Of a stretch of 64,000 nt of DNA, positions 35,973 through 44,676 are shown in pieces. Below the pieces are notes generated by a model, which worked only from the letters and a program-made list of their open reading frames with translations, did no database searches and had not been told where the DNA came from. The position numbers and the translations under genes are program-made. The stretch covers positions 3,472,001 through 3,536,000 of the forward strand of contig NZ_JAJJMM010000001.1 in assembly GCF_020905295.1 (NCBI RefSeq), in the 5' to 3' direction. Within the stretch, counting starts at the first letter, position 1, and every line of letters begins with the position of its first letter. The stretch comes from Flavobacterium piscisymbiosum. GTDB lineage: Bacteria; Bacteroidota; Bacteroidia; Flavobacteriales; Flavobacteriaceae.

Positions 35973-36650
35973 TTAATCTAATTTTTGTGCATTCAGTCTT
36001 ATAATCCCCACTACAATCAGATATTGTGCCACAAGATACGTTAGCATAATAAAAAAAGAACTTTTTTCGATTGGTGCATAAAATTTGTCAAAAGCCAAAA
36101 TAGTATCTGAAATCACAAAAGATACAGCTCCCAGAAAAATATATAAAGCCCCGGGTTTTTTCCATATTAAATACCCATTAAAAGCAAATAACAACATAGT
36201 CGAAATAACAGCTGCATAAACAATAACAGGAATTTTTAAGTCGCCCAGCTTTGGCATTAAAACTAAAATCATACCCGTTAAATACAAAGCAATTACAATA
36301 CTTCCAATTCCAAAAAGAACCTTGTTGATCTGAATTTCTCCTATGATTTGTTTGTTAAAAAGAACACAATAAGCAATATGCGCAATCAAAAAAGAAACCA
36401 ATCCCAATATAAAATAGATTTCGGCTATATCCGCAAAAAGTAAAACGACATCTCCAATCCAGGAAAAAAGAAGAGCGGTTAAGAGTATCTTTCTGGAAGG
36501 AAATTTGCGATGAAAATAAACTCCAAATCCCAATAAAGGGATTAATGCCGGTTTAAAGTATAAATCTAAATTTTCGTGCCCTGTAAACAGGATAATCAGA
36601 TATAAAATACTAAAAACGACATAAATTTTAAAAAAGGTAGCGTTTCTCAT
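35973..36650 (-). CDS. YhhN/TMEM86-family lysoplasmalogenase
   Basis: A 225-residue integral membrane protein with seven to eight hydrophobic segments. Family features are YFKPALIPLLGFGVYF, the acidic FSWIGDVVLLFADI segment, FLIAHIAYCVLF near mid-length, and FVISDTILAFDKFYAPI toward the end. These carry the conserved Asp and His residues of the YhhN/TMEM86 family, which cleaves the vinyl-ether bond of lysoplasmalogens. It starts 7 bp after the AGMO-like gene, so the two are one operon. Start ATG at 36650. That the natural substrate is an ether lipid is inferred from the family and the neighbour. Confidence 0.85.
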   Translation of the reverse strand: MRNATFFKIYVVFSILYLIILFTGHENLDLYFKPALIPLLGFGVYFHRKFPSRKILLTALLFSWIGDVVLLFADIAEIYFILGLVSFLIAHIAYCVLFNKQIIGEIQINKVLFGIGSIVIALYLTGMILVLMPKLGDLKIPVIVYAAVISTMLLFAFNGYLIWKKPGALYIFLGAVSFVISDTILAFDKFYAPIEKSSFFIMLTYLVAQYLIVVGIIRLNAQKLD

Positions 36651-36657
36651 AAGTAGT

Positions 36658-37929
36658 TTATGAATTTATTATTTGGTTTGTTTGGTTTCTGAAATCAATG
36701 GTTACAAAGTAAATCGAAATTAAAAACGACAAACTCAGGTAACCTAAAATAATGTAATTACTCATAGAAAAACTATGATTTAAGCCAAACCAATCTCCAT
36801 AATACGCTACAATTGCAATCGCAATTATCAAACGTAAACCTTCCCAAAAAATGGCATATTTGCTTTTGTCCATCAACTCTGTGTAGCTATAGATAGTAAT
36901 CAGAATAAATAAACCGTAGATAAAAATATTGGGTAAACCAATTTTAGCGATATTATCAAATAAATAAGTCACAAACAAAAGCGTAATTAAAACCTGTGCT
37001 ACAGACCAGTAAATTAATTTTTGTGAGTTTTGTGTGCCGTATTTTTCAAAATCAAAAACGTTATCAATTTTATTTACAGGATATTTTGTGTCAAAATTTT
37101 CAGGTCGCCAGCCCGTTGGTTTAAACCAGATGGTGAGTTTGTCTTTCCAGTTTTCGGCTCTCCAGGCATCTTTTATTAATAGACTCAAATGCTGAAAATT
37201 AATCCGGATCGGGTTCCAGGTATTGGCAGGTCTTGTAATGCCAAATACAGGCGGAACATCTTCTAATTCAGCCTGAAAAGTACCAAAAAGCTTATCCCAA
37301 AAAATAAAAATCTGTGAATGGTTTTTATCTAAATATTCGGGGTTTATAGCATGATGTACACGATGATGCGAAGGAGTAACCAGAATGTATTCCAGAACCC
37401 CCATTTTCTTAATATGCTTTGTATGATACCAAAACTGCAAAAACAAGTGCAGTGGCAAAGTGATCGCAATTACTGTAGCAGGAACGCCCAATAACGCAGC
37501 AGGAATCAATAAAAAAGTAAACAAATTAACCAGACTCGCAATAGGCTGGCGCAAAGCGCAGGCAAGGTTAAATTCTTCACTGCTATGATGAATTGCATGT
37601 TTATTCCAGAAAAGATTAATTTGATGTGCCCATCGATGGCTCCAGTAACCGTAAAAATCGATGACAAAAAAGGCAATACAATAGGAGAGAACGTTGGCTT
37701 CTAAATGATAAATGGCAATTTTAGAAACCATCCATTCATAAGAGATAAAAGTCAGGCTTAATCCAAGAACATCTTTTACAGAATTGGTAATTCCGGAACT
37801 AATACTCGATACGCTATCGATCAAAGGAGCAGTGTCGTCCTTTTTGTAAATGCCGTATATTTTTTCGATTATAATTAATACTAAAAAAATAGGCGTAGCG
37901 ACAATCAATATCTTTCCATATTCTTCCAT
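36658..37929 (-). CDS. sterol-desaturase/fatty-acid-hydroxylase family, AGMO-like alkylglycerol monooxygenase candidate
   Basis: A 423-residue membrane di-iron enzyme. The histidine cluster is complete: HRWAH, HAIHHSSEEFNLACALRQ, then FWYHTKH and LVTPSHHRVHHAINPEYLDK. After it come FIFWDKLFGTFQAELEDVPP and VFGITRPANTWNPIRINFQH, then a C-terminal part with more membrane helices. The segments HHSSE(D/E)(Y/F)NL..ALRQ, TPSHHRVHH and WDK(L/I)FGTF and the C-terminal extension resemble animal AGMO/TMEM195 as I remember it. The start is the ATG at 37929. The frame reaches a TTG at 37953, but that codon is part of a -7 box. It is 7 bp upstream of the lysoplasmalogenase. Confidence 0.8.
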   Translation of the reverse strand: MEEYGKILIVATPIFLVLIIIEKIYGIYKKDDTAPLIDSVSSISSGITNSVKDVLGLSLTFISYEWMVSKIAIYHLEANVLSYCIAFFVIDFYGYWSHRWAHQINLFWNKHAIHHSSEEFNLACALRQPIASLVNLFTFLLIPAALLGVPATVIAITLPLHLFLQFWYHTKHIKKMGVLEYILVTPSHHRVHHAINPEYLDKNHSQIFIFWDKLFGTFQAELEDVPPVFGITRPANTWNPIRINFQHLSLLIKDAWRAENWKDKLTIWFKPTGWRPENFDTKYPVNKIDNVFDFEKYGTQNSQKLIYWSVAQVLITLLFVTYLFDNIAKIGLPNIFIYGLFILITIYSYTELMDKSKYAIFWEGLRLIIAIAIVAYYGDWFGLNHSFSMSNYIILGYLSLSFLISIYFVTIDFRNQTNQIINS

Positions 37930-37980
37930 AAAAAAACATTCTATTTTATTCAAATATAGAATAAAATAGAATGTTTTTTA
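37930..37980 (-). terminator. hairpin terminator carrying the AGMO-like gene's -7 box in its loop
   Basis: A perfect 21-bp stem (37931-37951 with 37959-37979) with a 7-nt loop. On the minus strand it ends in a T-run directly before the ATG at 37929. It probably terminates the WG-repeat transcript. The loop-side bases 37951-37958 read TATATTTG on the minus strand, a TAnnTTTG -7 box for the next gene. It is a diverged copy of the hairpin at 39598-39646. Confidence 0.6.
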
Positions 37981-38066
37981 AATTATTTACAATTAAACAA
38001 TCAAATAGAATCTAAGTTTAAATTTTGGTAGAATGCTGAACTTTAAATTTGCAGGAAAACAATTAT

Positions 38067-39575
38067 TTATTTTTCTTTTGAAAAATCGACAGGATAGAAT
38101 TTTGGTGTTTTTTGATTCTTAATTCCAAATTTAACAACCTCCTTAATTATTTTATAAGAATCATATTTTAACTCTAAAAGGATTTGATTATTGCCGCTTA
38201 TAATTCCGTATTTTTTGTTTTTTTGAACAATGAATTCTCCCGTAGAATAAATTTCGGTAATGAAATCAAACTCTGACGGAATTGCAATTGTATTTTTATT
38301 ACTGATTACACCAATTTTATTTTCGTTTTTGAAAATTTGATAATTACTTTTCGAAAACCCGCCGAAGTTAAATTTATGCTTAACAAACTCACCAGCAAAA
38401 ACTTCTGTTTCAGAATAATTGTTGTCTCCAATGGTAAGAAGGTATTTTTTTGAGCTTTTTACAGCGAAAATTTTACTTTTGGACACATTATAGAAATCAT
38501 AATCTTCCGGAATTATAATTTCCCCTTTTGATGAAAACATTCCGTTTTTATTTTCCAAATTAGCTGTAATATAATATTTAGAAAGCTGTTCTATATGTTT
38601 ATAAGAAACAGGGATTATTTCTTTTTCTAAAAATGGATTTATTACACCTTGTAAATCTCCTTTACGAGCAAAATATTGATTTTGAAATTGAATACTATCT
38701 TTATAAAAAGCAGAAGAAATATAATCGTAAATTAATGGTTTCAAAACAGAATCATTTTTAGTAATAAGACCGTCTTTTTCATTATTTTGTACAATATAAA
38801 TTGAATTAGAAGGTGAAATATCATCGTATTTGCATTCAATTTTATATTGTCCGAAAGAATTTATGACACCTTTTTTCTTACTGATCGTATTTTTGATAAG
38901 ATAAGAATCTGATTCAAATATTCTTTCAAATTGATGATTTTTAATAGAGTTTAAAATTATATTTCCTTGATCATCAATTATCAAAGTGTTTTTGTCTATA
39001 AGTGTTACAATCGATCTTTTGCTTTTAAAATAGTCAATGTCCGCTGCTTTAAAATTAGTAAACTGCTTTCCGTTAGCATCAAATAAATCGATTGTATTAT
39101 TAACCTGAACAAATAAAATACCGTTATCGTTCATTATATAATCATATTTTAAAGGCAGAATCGTTTTGTTTTCAGTATCTACAACACCGGTTTTGTTATT
39201 TTTTGATACTCTGATCAGACCATTTCCTAAATAAAAAACATCATCATAATCAAACGGAATTTTAACCTTGTTTTGCAAGTCGATAAATCCTCTTTTGTAT
39301 TTTTTATTTACAATGATTACGGCTTCAAATAGGTTTTTAAGATCTTTTTTATTGTCAATGTATTGATAAGTAGGTTTAATGATTACATTTCCTATGCTGT
39401 CAATCAACCCCATTTTGTTATTGAAAGTTCTAAATGCAGCATAATTGTTTTCGAAATTATAAACATATTCATAAGTCTTATTTTCGACTAGTTTTTTTCG
39501 AAGAGCTTCAAATTTTGATTGGCCTTTTGAAATAAAAGGCAATAAAAGCAATATAAAAAATGCGATAATTCTCAT
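38067..39575 (-). CDS. secreted WG-repeat protein
   Basis: A 502-residue protein with a signal peptide (MRIIAFFILLLLPFISKGQ). The mature part is a series of beta-rich repeats of about 25-45 residues with the pattern K.G(V/I)(V/I)D..G....P..YD (for example KMGLIDSIGNVIIKPTYQYI, KTGVVDTENKTILPLKYDYI, KNGMFSSKGEIIIPEDYDFY). These match WG/KWG repeats and would form an elongated or propeller-like solenoid. No catalytic site is visible. The gene lies between two related terminator hairpins (37931-37980 and 39598-39646), which suggests insertion or segmental duplication between clpS and the AGMO-like gene. Confidence 0.8.
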   Translation of the reverse strand: MRIIAFFILLLLPFISKGQSKFEALRKKLVENKTYEYVYNFENNYAAFRTFNNKMGLIDSIGNVIIKPTYQYIDNKKDLKNLFEAVIIVNKKYKRGFIDLQNKVKIPFDYDDVFYLGNGLIRVSKNNKTGVVDTENKTILPLKYDYIMNDNGILFVQVNNTIDLFDANGKQFTNFKAADIDYFKSKRSIVTLIDKNTLIIDDQGNIILNSIKNHQFERIFESDSYLIKNTISKKKGVINSFGQYKIECKYDDISPSNSIYIVQNNEKDGLITKNDSVLKPLIYDYISSAFYKDSIQFQNQYFARKGDLQGVINPFLEKEIIPVSYKHIEQLSKYYITANLENKNGMFSSKGEIIIPEDYDFYNVSKSKIFAVKSSKKYLLTIGDNNYSETEVFAGEFVKHKFNFGGFSKSNYQIFKNENKIGVISNKNTIAIPSEFDFITEIYSTGEFIVQKNKKYGIISGNNQILLELKYDSYKIIKEVVKFGIKNQKTPKFYPVDFSKEK

Positions 39576-39597
39576 TTATTTCAGATGGTTTGAAATG

Positions 39598-39646
39598 AAA
39601 ACGCATTCTATTCAGTTTTAGTGTAAAACAAAATAGAATGCGTTTT
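39598..39646 (-). terminator. terminator of clpS
   Basis: AAAACGCATTCTATT (39598-39612) pairs exactly with AATAGAATGCGTTTT (39632-39646), with an inner TTTTA/TAAAA. It lies 16 bp after the clpS stop. The sequence beyond it (TTTTTAAATTATTGGCAATT, then TAAACAAT) is also found, diverged, beside the 37931-37980 hairpin. Confidence 0.8.
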
Positions 39647-39661
39647 TAAATTATTGGCAAT

Positions 39662-39937
39662 TTAAACAATTTCGGCGCTTAGTCCAGCTTCCAAAAGTTG
39701 TGTACATTGAGGTTTTAGTTTATCCATTGGCCCTGTTTTTACAGTGCATTTTCCGTTGTAATGTACAATTAAGGAACATTGTTCTGCTTGTTCAGGCGTG
39801 TGACTGCAAACACGCATTAAAGTATCAATTACGTGATCAAAAGTGTTTACATCGTCGTTATAAACAATGATTTCGTTATTGAAAACCGTCGCTTCCTTTT
39901 CGCGAACTCTTTCTCTTACTTTTTCTTTAGTACTCAT
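39662..39937 (-). CDS. clpS: ATP-dependent Clp protease adaptor ClpS
   Basis: A 91-residue cytosolic adaptor that delivers N-degron substrates to ClpA or ClpC-type unfoldases. The ClpS core is clear: IIVYNDDVNTFDHVIDTLMR (substrate-binding Asn-Asp-Asp loop and helix), HTPEQAEQCSLIVHYNGKCT, VKTGPMDKLKPQCTQLLEAG. The first ~20 residues are a charged, Arg/Lys/Glu-rich extension typical of the flexible ClpS N-terminus. It is upstream of prmA's 3' end by about 270 bp but on the same strand. No promoter box is clear. Confidence 0.95.
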   Translation of the reverse strand: MSTKEKVRERVREKEATVFNNEIIVYNDDVNTFDHVIDTLMRVCSHTPEQAEQCSLIVHYNGKCTVKTGPMDKLKPQCTQLLEAGLSAEIV

Positions 39938-40017
39938 GTTTTTAGGTTTTTGTACTTTTGTAATTATTATTTTTTGTTTATCAAAGATTAAAAAAGATTC
40001 TCAAAGAATATAAAATT

Positions 40018-40090
40018 TACGCAGATTTAAAAAGATCAAAGCAGATTAACGCAAATTATTTTAATGAATCGAATCAAAGCTGCGTGAAAC
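40018..40090. repeat. ACGCAGATTT-type dispersed repeat
   Basis: TACGCAGATTTAAAAAGAT, then GCAGATTAACGCAAATT and GCTGCGTGAAAC. Same word family as at 30813-30913. It fills most of the 271-bp gap between clpS and prmA, where I see no gene. Confidence 0.45.
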
Positions 40091-40208
40091 AAAATCTTTT
40101 TAATGCCTTAGTCTGTGGCTTTATTTCTTTAAAATAAGACTTGTACAGATTTCGTGAATTCTCTAATTATTTAATTGCTGAGCTGTTTATAGATTGGAAA
40201 TGAACTAT

Positions 40209-41042
40209 CTAATTTACGTATTTTAATGAAACCCAGTTGTTTCTTTGAAACTTTTTAACATATGTTAATCCTTTTTCTGTGCATGAAGCATCAATAAACG
40301 GAATGTCTTCTTCATAAAAACCGCTAAACAATATAATACCGCCTTTATTCAAACAATCCACATAAGCCTGCATATCATTCAACAAAATATTACGATTGAT
40401 GTTTGCAATGATCAGGTCGTAACTTTTACCGGCTAATAAAGCGGCATCGCCTTCGTAAACGGTAATATGTTTGCAATTATTGCGTTCTGCATTTTCGATA
40501 GAATTCAAATAACACCAGTTGTCAATATCGATTGCATCAATTGGCTGAGCACCTTTCATTTCGGCAAGAATAGCTAAAATTGCAGTTCCGCAACCCATAT
40601 CAAGCGTTTTAAGACCTCTGACATCCATCTCCAGTAAATGCTGAATCATCATGTGAGTAGTTTCGTGATGACCGGTACCAAAACTCATTTTTGGTTCGAT
40701 TACGATATCAAATTCAGCATCGGTTTTTTCATGAAAAGGAGCGCGAACATGGCATTTTCCGTCTACATCAATCGCTTCAAAATTCTTTTCCCATTCCTCG
40801 TTCCAGTTTACCTGATCGATTTCTTCAACCGTATATTCAATTTTAAATTCTTCAGATTCTAAAATATAAATGTCATCCAAGATATTCTCATCCCATAAAT
40901 CTTTTTTTACATAAGCCGAAATTCCAGTTTCAGTTTCTGTAAAAGTCTCAAACGCTTTTTCGCCTAATTCAGCAATTAAAATTTCTGAACCCGGTTCTTT
41001 TGGTTCAATTGTAAAATGGTATCCTAAATATATATTCGACAT
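40209..41042 (-). CDS. prmA: ribosomal protein L11 methyltransferase
   Basis: A 277-residue cytosolic SAM-dependent enzyme that trimethylates ribosomal protein L11. An N-terminal substrate-recognition domain of about 120 residues leads to MSFGTGHHETTHMMIQHLLE, then the SAM-binding motif TLDMGCGTAILAILAEMKGA, AIDIDNWCYLNSIENAERNN, and the catalytic-loop segment DLIIANINRNILL. I use the ATG at 41042 (MSNIYLGYHFTI), because a TAccTTTG -7 box sits at 41057-41064, inside the longer alternative frame that begins at 41102. Confidence 0.96.
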   Translation of the reverse strand: MSNIYLGYHFTIEPKEPGSEILIAELGEKAFETFTETETGISAYVKKDLWDENILDDIYILESEEFKIEYTVEEIDQVNWNEEWEKNFEAIDVDGKCHVRAPFHEKTDAEFDIVIEPKMSFGTGHHETTHMMIQHLLEMDVRGLKTLDMGCGTAILAILAEMKGAQPIDAIDIDNWCYLNSIENAERNNCKHITVYEGDAALLAGKSYDLIIANINRNILLNDMQAYVDCLNKGGIILFSGFYEEDIPFIDASCTEKGLTYVKKFQRNNWVSLKYVN

Positions 41043-41056
41043 AAATAAATTTTTTG

Positions 41057-41064
41057 CAAAGGTA
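41057..41064 (-). promoter_or_regulatory. Bacteroidota -7 box for prmA
   Basis: TACCTTTG on the minus strand, 14 bp before the ATG at 41042. It matches TAnnTTTG and predicts a leader of under 10 nt. Confidence 0.55.
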
Positions 41065-41154
41065 AGAATCCAAAGCAGAAGTTGTTCATAAATAATCGAC
41101 ATCCTTACCTATATTAATGTTAATTTTGATTTGAATTGTAAGGATTATTAAAAT

Positions 41155-42291
41155 ATGAGGAATATCGTTTTTATTTTGCTTTTTGTGTTACTTAACGGAG
41201 CAACTTGTGAGAAAGAACATAATGTAGTAAGATCGTTTTGTTATTGGAAAACCAGTTTGTATTTTCAGAAAGAAGAAGATTCTTTGATAAAAGATTTGAA
41301 AATACAGCATATGTATATTCGTTTTTTTGATATCGATTGGAATCCGTATGCCAAAGAACCTCTGCCGGTGGCGACAATAAACGATTTTAGATTAAATGAC
41401 AGCAATCCTGAAATTACGCCAAGTATTTTTATTACGAATGAAGTTGTTTTACAAGCCAATAAAAAACAATTGGATAGTCTGGCTGCAAGAATTGCGAAAC
41501 GAGTGCAGCAAATTGGGGTGAGACTGAATGAAACCAAAGCAGATAAAATCGCAAATAAAATTGTATATCCAAAAGATTATTACAAGCAGGAAAACTATAA
41601 ACGCATCAATTATGACTCGGTAAAATCGATCGAATTAGCGAAATTAAAAGTGGATTTTAAAGAAATCCTGATCGATTGTGACTGGACAGAAAAATCGAAA
41701 GAGAATTATTTTTATTTGTTAAAGCAAATCAAGAGCGGTTTTCCAACATCAAAAATCTCGGCAACAATTAGACTTTGGCAGTATAAATACGCCGAAAAAG
41801 CAGGAACTCCGCCAGTAGATAAAGGTTTATTAATGTGTTATAATTTGGCAAAGCCAGACGATATTAATACTAAAAATTCGATAGCCACTAGCGAAGAATT
41901 AGCGCAATATATTACACATGATAAGTACAAATTAAAGTTGGATATTGCTTTGCCGTTGTACAGTTGGGCTGTTGTTTTTAGAGGGAATCAGTTTAAAGGG
42001 ATTTTATCCGATTATGATCAGTTAAGAAATGATAGTATCAAACTAAAGAAAACATCAGATACGAAATACATTTTACAAGACGATGTTTTAATAGGACAAA
42101 CTTATTTGAGAAACGGCGATGAAATCAGAATTGAAAAAATCTCTGAAGCTGAACTTGAAAAAATGATTTCGATTATTACCCGTAAAATCAAAATAGACAA
42201 TCAAACCAAAGTAACGTTTTTCTCTTTCGATAAAAAATACATCAACGATTATGGAACCCAAAATATATCCGGCTATTATGAGAGTTTTTAG
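41155..42291 (+). CDS. secreted hypothetical protein, possible TIM-barrel fold
   Basis: A 378-residue protein with a hydrophobic N-terminal signal (MRNIVFILLFVLLNGATC; the Cys is not in a convincing lipobox). Segments such as IQHMYIRFFDIDW, VDFKEILIDCDWTEKSKENY, KISATIRLWQY, KGLLMCYNL and LDIALPLYSWAVVF look like successive strands of a TIM barrel, as in some glycoside-hydrolase-like proteins. The Asp pair in DCDW could be catalytic, but I know no match. It overlaps the next gene by 14 bp, so the two are translationally coupled. The function is unknown. Confidence 0.65.
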   Translation: MRNIVFILLFVLLNGATCEKEHNVVRSFCYWKTSLYFQKEEDSLIKDLKIQHMYIRFFDIDWNPYAKEPLPVATINDFRLNDSNPEITPSIFITNEVVLQANKKQLDSLAARIAKRVQQIGVRLNETKADKIANKIVYPKDYYKQENYKRINYDSVKSIELAKLKVDFKEILIDCDWTEKSKENYFYLLKQIKSGFPTSKISATIRLWQYKYAEKAGTPPVDKGLLMCYNLAKPDDINTKNSIATSEELAQYITHDKYKLKLDIALPLYSWAVVFRGNQFKGILSDYDQLRNDSIKLKKTSDTKYILQDDVLIGQTYLRNGDEIRIEKISEAELEKMISIITRKIKIDNQTKVTFFSFDKKYINDYGTQNISGYYESF

Positions 42292-44575
42292 TAGTTTACT
42301 TTTAGTTTTATGTTTTCAGGTTTCTTTTGCCTGTGGATGGAGCGTTTCGCCCGAAACCAGCAGATTGGCGTTGTTTAAAGCACAACGAGAAGGTTTTTTT
42401 AAACTGACACCGTTTTATTATTCAGCAGATTATTACTATTCTACGAACACTGTTTCCGGCGTCGATCAGGAATTGAATTGTCTGGAATGGAAGAAAAAAT
42501 TAGGCAACACAATTGATCCTAAAGATGTGCATACCATTTTGTACGAAACAGATGGAGAATTATTTGAAAACAAAACTTTAAAAAAGGCATTCGAAAAAAA
42601 TACTTTTATCGATGCTTTGTTACTATCAAAAAATAAAGCATTCTTACAGTATATTTTGTTTGCCAAAAAGTTAGAATACAATAGTAATACCGATGTAAAA
42701 TGGGAATCCTGGAATCAGATAGGATACAACAGCAAAGATCATAAATTGGCTGATGTAGGCGATTTCGAAAAGAAAATAAAAACAACCAAAGATGCTTTTT
42801 TAAAACAACGATACGCCTTTTTAATCTTAAGATATAGTTTTTACGCACAGGACAAAAACGAAGTGATTCGTTTATACGATACCTATTTTACCGAAAATAA
42901 AAATACGATTTTAGAACCGTGGGCTTTGTATTATAAAGCTTTATGTATTGATAACCTTGCTTTACAAAATTATTTATTGAGTAAAGTTTTTGCTACTTGC
43001 GAAGAAAAATCATTTGCTGTTTTGCAGCATTATAACTGGAAATTAACCCAGGAAACTTTGGCTTTGGCCCAAAACGACGAAGAACGAAGTGTTATTTTGT
43101 CTATAGAAAGTTTTCGCAATCCCGCGCCGGATTTAAAAACAATCGAAGAAGTTTACAGACTAAGCCCTAATAGCGTCAATTTGAGTTTTTTGATAGGAAG
43201 AGAAGTTAATAAACTTGAAGACTGGATTTTTACGCCGCAATATACCAACAACGGAGCTCCTTCGGTTACATTTGAAGGTACAGATTGGTACGAAGATTAT
43301 GCTAAAGCAAAAGAAGAAAATTTAAACAAAGATATCCTGCATTTAAGAGCATTAGAATATTTCTTAATTGCTATTCGTGAACAAACTTCAGGAGAGCAAA
43401 AAGAGTATATTACCGCTGCAATTGCACAGCTTTGTTTTATGGACGATGATATTGCATCAGGGAAAAAATATACTGATATGATTTCCGGCAAAGCCAATGC
43501 ATCCATACAAATGCAGAAAAATATTCAGTTGGCTTTAGTAGCATTAAAACAAGATGATCTGAAAAGTGAAAAAGTGCAAAACCAACTTTTTAAATACTTT
43601 GATTCTGTAGAAAGTCTTGTAGAAACAGATTACGGCTTATTTAAAAATCTTTATAGTTTGTACCGAATTGCCAGTGCCGATTTTGCTAAACAAGGCGATC
43701 GTGTTACTGCGGGATTATTAATGATGAAATCAGATATTAAAAGTGAAGGGATATATTCCTCTTACGATAATGCCTACTTTTACAGCTACATAGGTTATTT
43801 TGACAGAACTGCGACAACAGAAGATGTTGATAAATTGATTGCTTTGCAGCAAAAGGAAAATAAAACGCCTTTTGAGAAATACATTTGCTCCGGAACTGTA
43901 ACATCAAATATTGATTACTATAAAGATTTAAAAGGTACAATCGCTTTTAGAAACAACAATCTGGAATTGGCTTATGAAACCTTTTCGTCTATGCCAAAAG
44001 ATTTCTGGGATAAAAATTATGCATTTAAAGATTATTTGAATGAAAATCCTTTTATGCCCAAAATCCTGCAAAAAGACAAAGAACGCAAATTTGATTACAA
44101 CTTTAACAAAGCAGATTTTATTGCCAAACTCATTCAGTTAAAGAAACAAAACACAGCTTCGAGCAATTTGCAATTGGCACATGCTTATTTTAATGTTTCG
44201 TATTTAGGAAATTCCTGGATGATGGTCGCCTACGACTGGACATCTGGTGAATCGTATATCGATTATGTATATGGCGATAATACTGAGTTGGAGAAAACCT
44301 ATCAAAAAGGCAATTACTACAGTTTAACAATGGCTAAAATGTATTATGAAAAAGCACTGAAATTATCTAAAAACAATAACGAAAAAGCAATGGCCAGTTT
44401 AATGATTTTTGAATGTAGTTATTACGGTCATTACGCCAATATGGTTTCAGCCGAAGAAGAAGCAAAAAATCCGTTTAAAGCAGGGAAGGAGTTGGTTAAT
44501 TTATATTCGATTTACAAAACCACACCAACGTTCAAAAAATACAATTGCCCTTTATTGCATTCCTTTATAAATTAA
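42278..44575 (+). CDS. large secreted hypothetical protein with helical repeats
   Basis: About 765 residues from the ATG at 42278, which gives a proper signal peptide (MRVFSSLLLVLCFQVSFAC, possible lipidation or disulfide Cys). An earlier in-frame ATG at 42251 would put nine polar residues before it. The body is mostly helical with TPR-like stretches (SSNLQLAHAYFNVSYLGNSW, YSLTMAKMYYEKALKLSKNN). No catalytic motif. The 14-bp overlap with the preceding gene indicates a fixed pair, probably two parts of one envelope system. A strong terminator follows. The function is unknown. Confidence 0.65.
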   Translation: MRVFSSLLLVLCFQVSFACGWSVSPETSRLALFKAQREGFFKLTPFYYSADYYYSTNTVSGVDQELNCLEWKKKLGNTIDPKDVHTILYETDGELFENKTLKKAFEKNTFIDALLLSKNKAFLQYILFAKKLEYNSNTDVKWESWNQIGYNSKDHKLADVGDFEKKIKTTKDAFLKQRYAFLILRYSFYAQDKNEVIRLYDTYFTENKNTILEPWALYYKALCIDNLALQNYLLSKVFATCEEKSFAVLQHYNWKLTQETLALAQNDEERSVILSIESFRNPAPDLKTIEEVYRLSPNSVNLSFLIGREVNKLEDWIFTPQYTNNGAPSVTFEGTDWYEDYAKAKEENLNKDILHLRALEYFLIAIREQTSGEQKEYITAAIAQLCFMDDDIASGKKYTDMISGKANASIQMQKNIQLALVALKQDDLKSEKVQNQLFKYFDSVESLVETDYGLFKNLYSLYRIASADFAKQGDRVTAGLLMMKSDIKSEGIYSSYDNAYFYSYIGYFDRTATTEDVDKLIALQQKENKTPFEKYICSGTVTSNIDYYKDLKGTIAFRNNNLELAYETFSSMPKDFWDKNYAFKDYLNENPFMPKILQKDKERKFDYNFNKADFIAKLIQLKKQNTASSNLQLAHAYFNVSYLGNSWMMVAYDWTSGESYIDYVYGDNTELEKTYQKGNYYSLTMAKMYYEKALKLSKNNNEKAMASLMIFECSYYGHYANMVSAEEEAKNPFKAGKELVNLYSIYKTTPTFKKYNCPLLHSFIN

Positions 44576-44639
44576 AATTTTAAACCATATAAGTGATATT
44601 AGAAAATTTAAGTTTGATTCTGATAAAAATAAAAGCATA

Positions 44640-44671
44640 AAAAAAGTGTTCGCTACACGAACACTTTTTTT
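44640..44671 (+). terminator. rho-independent terminator
   Basis: AAAAAAGTGTTCG, loop CTACA, CGAACACTTTTTT with the T-run. A perfect stem. It ends the two-gene operon and sits beside the heptamer array. Confidence 0.9.
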
Positions 44672-44676
44672 ATAGT

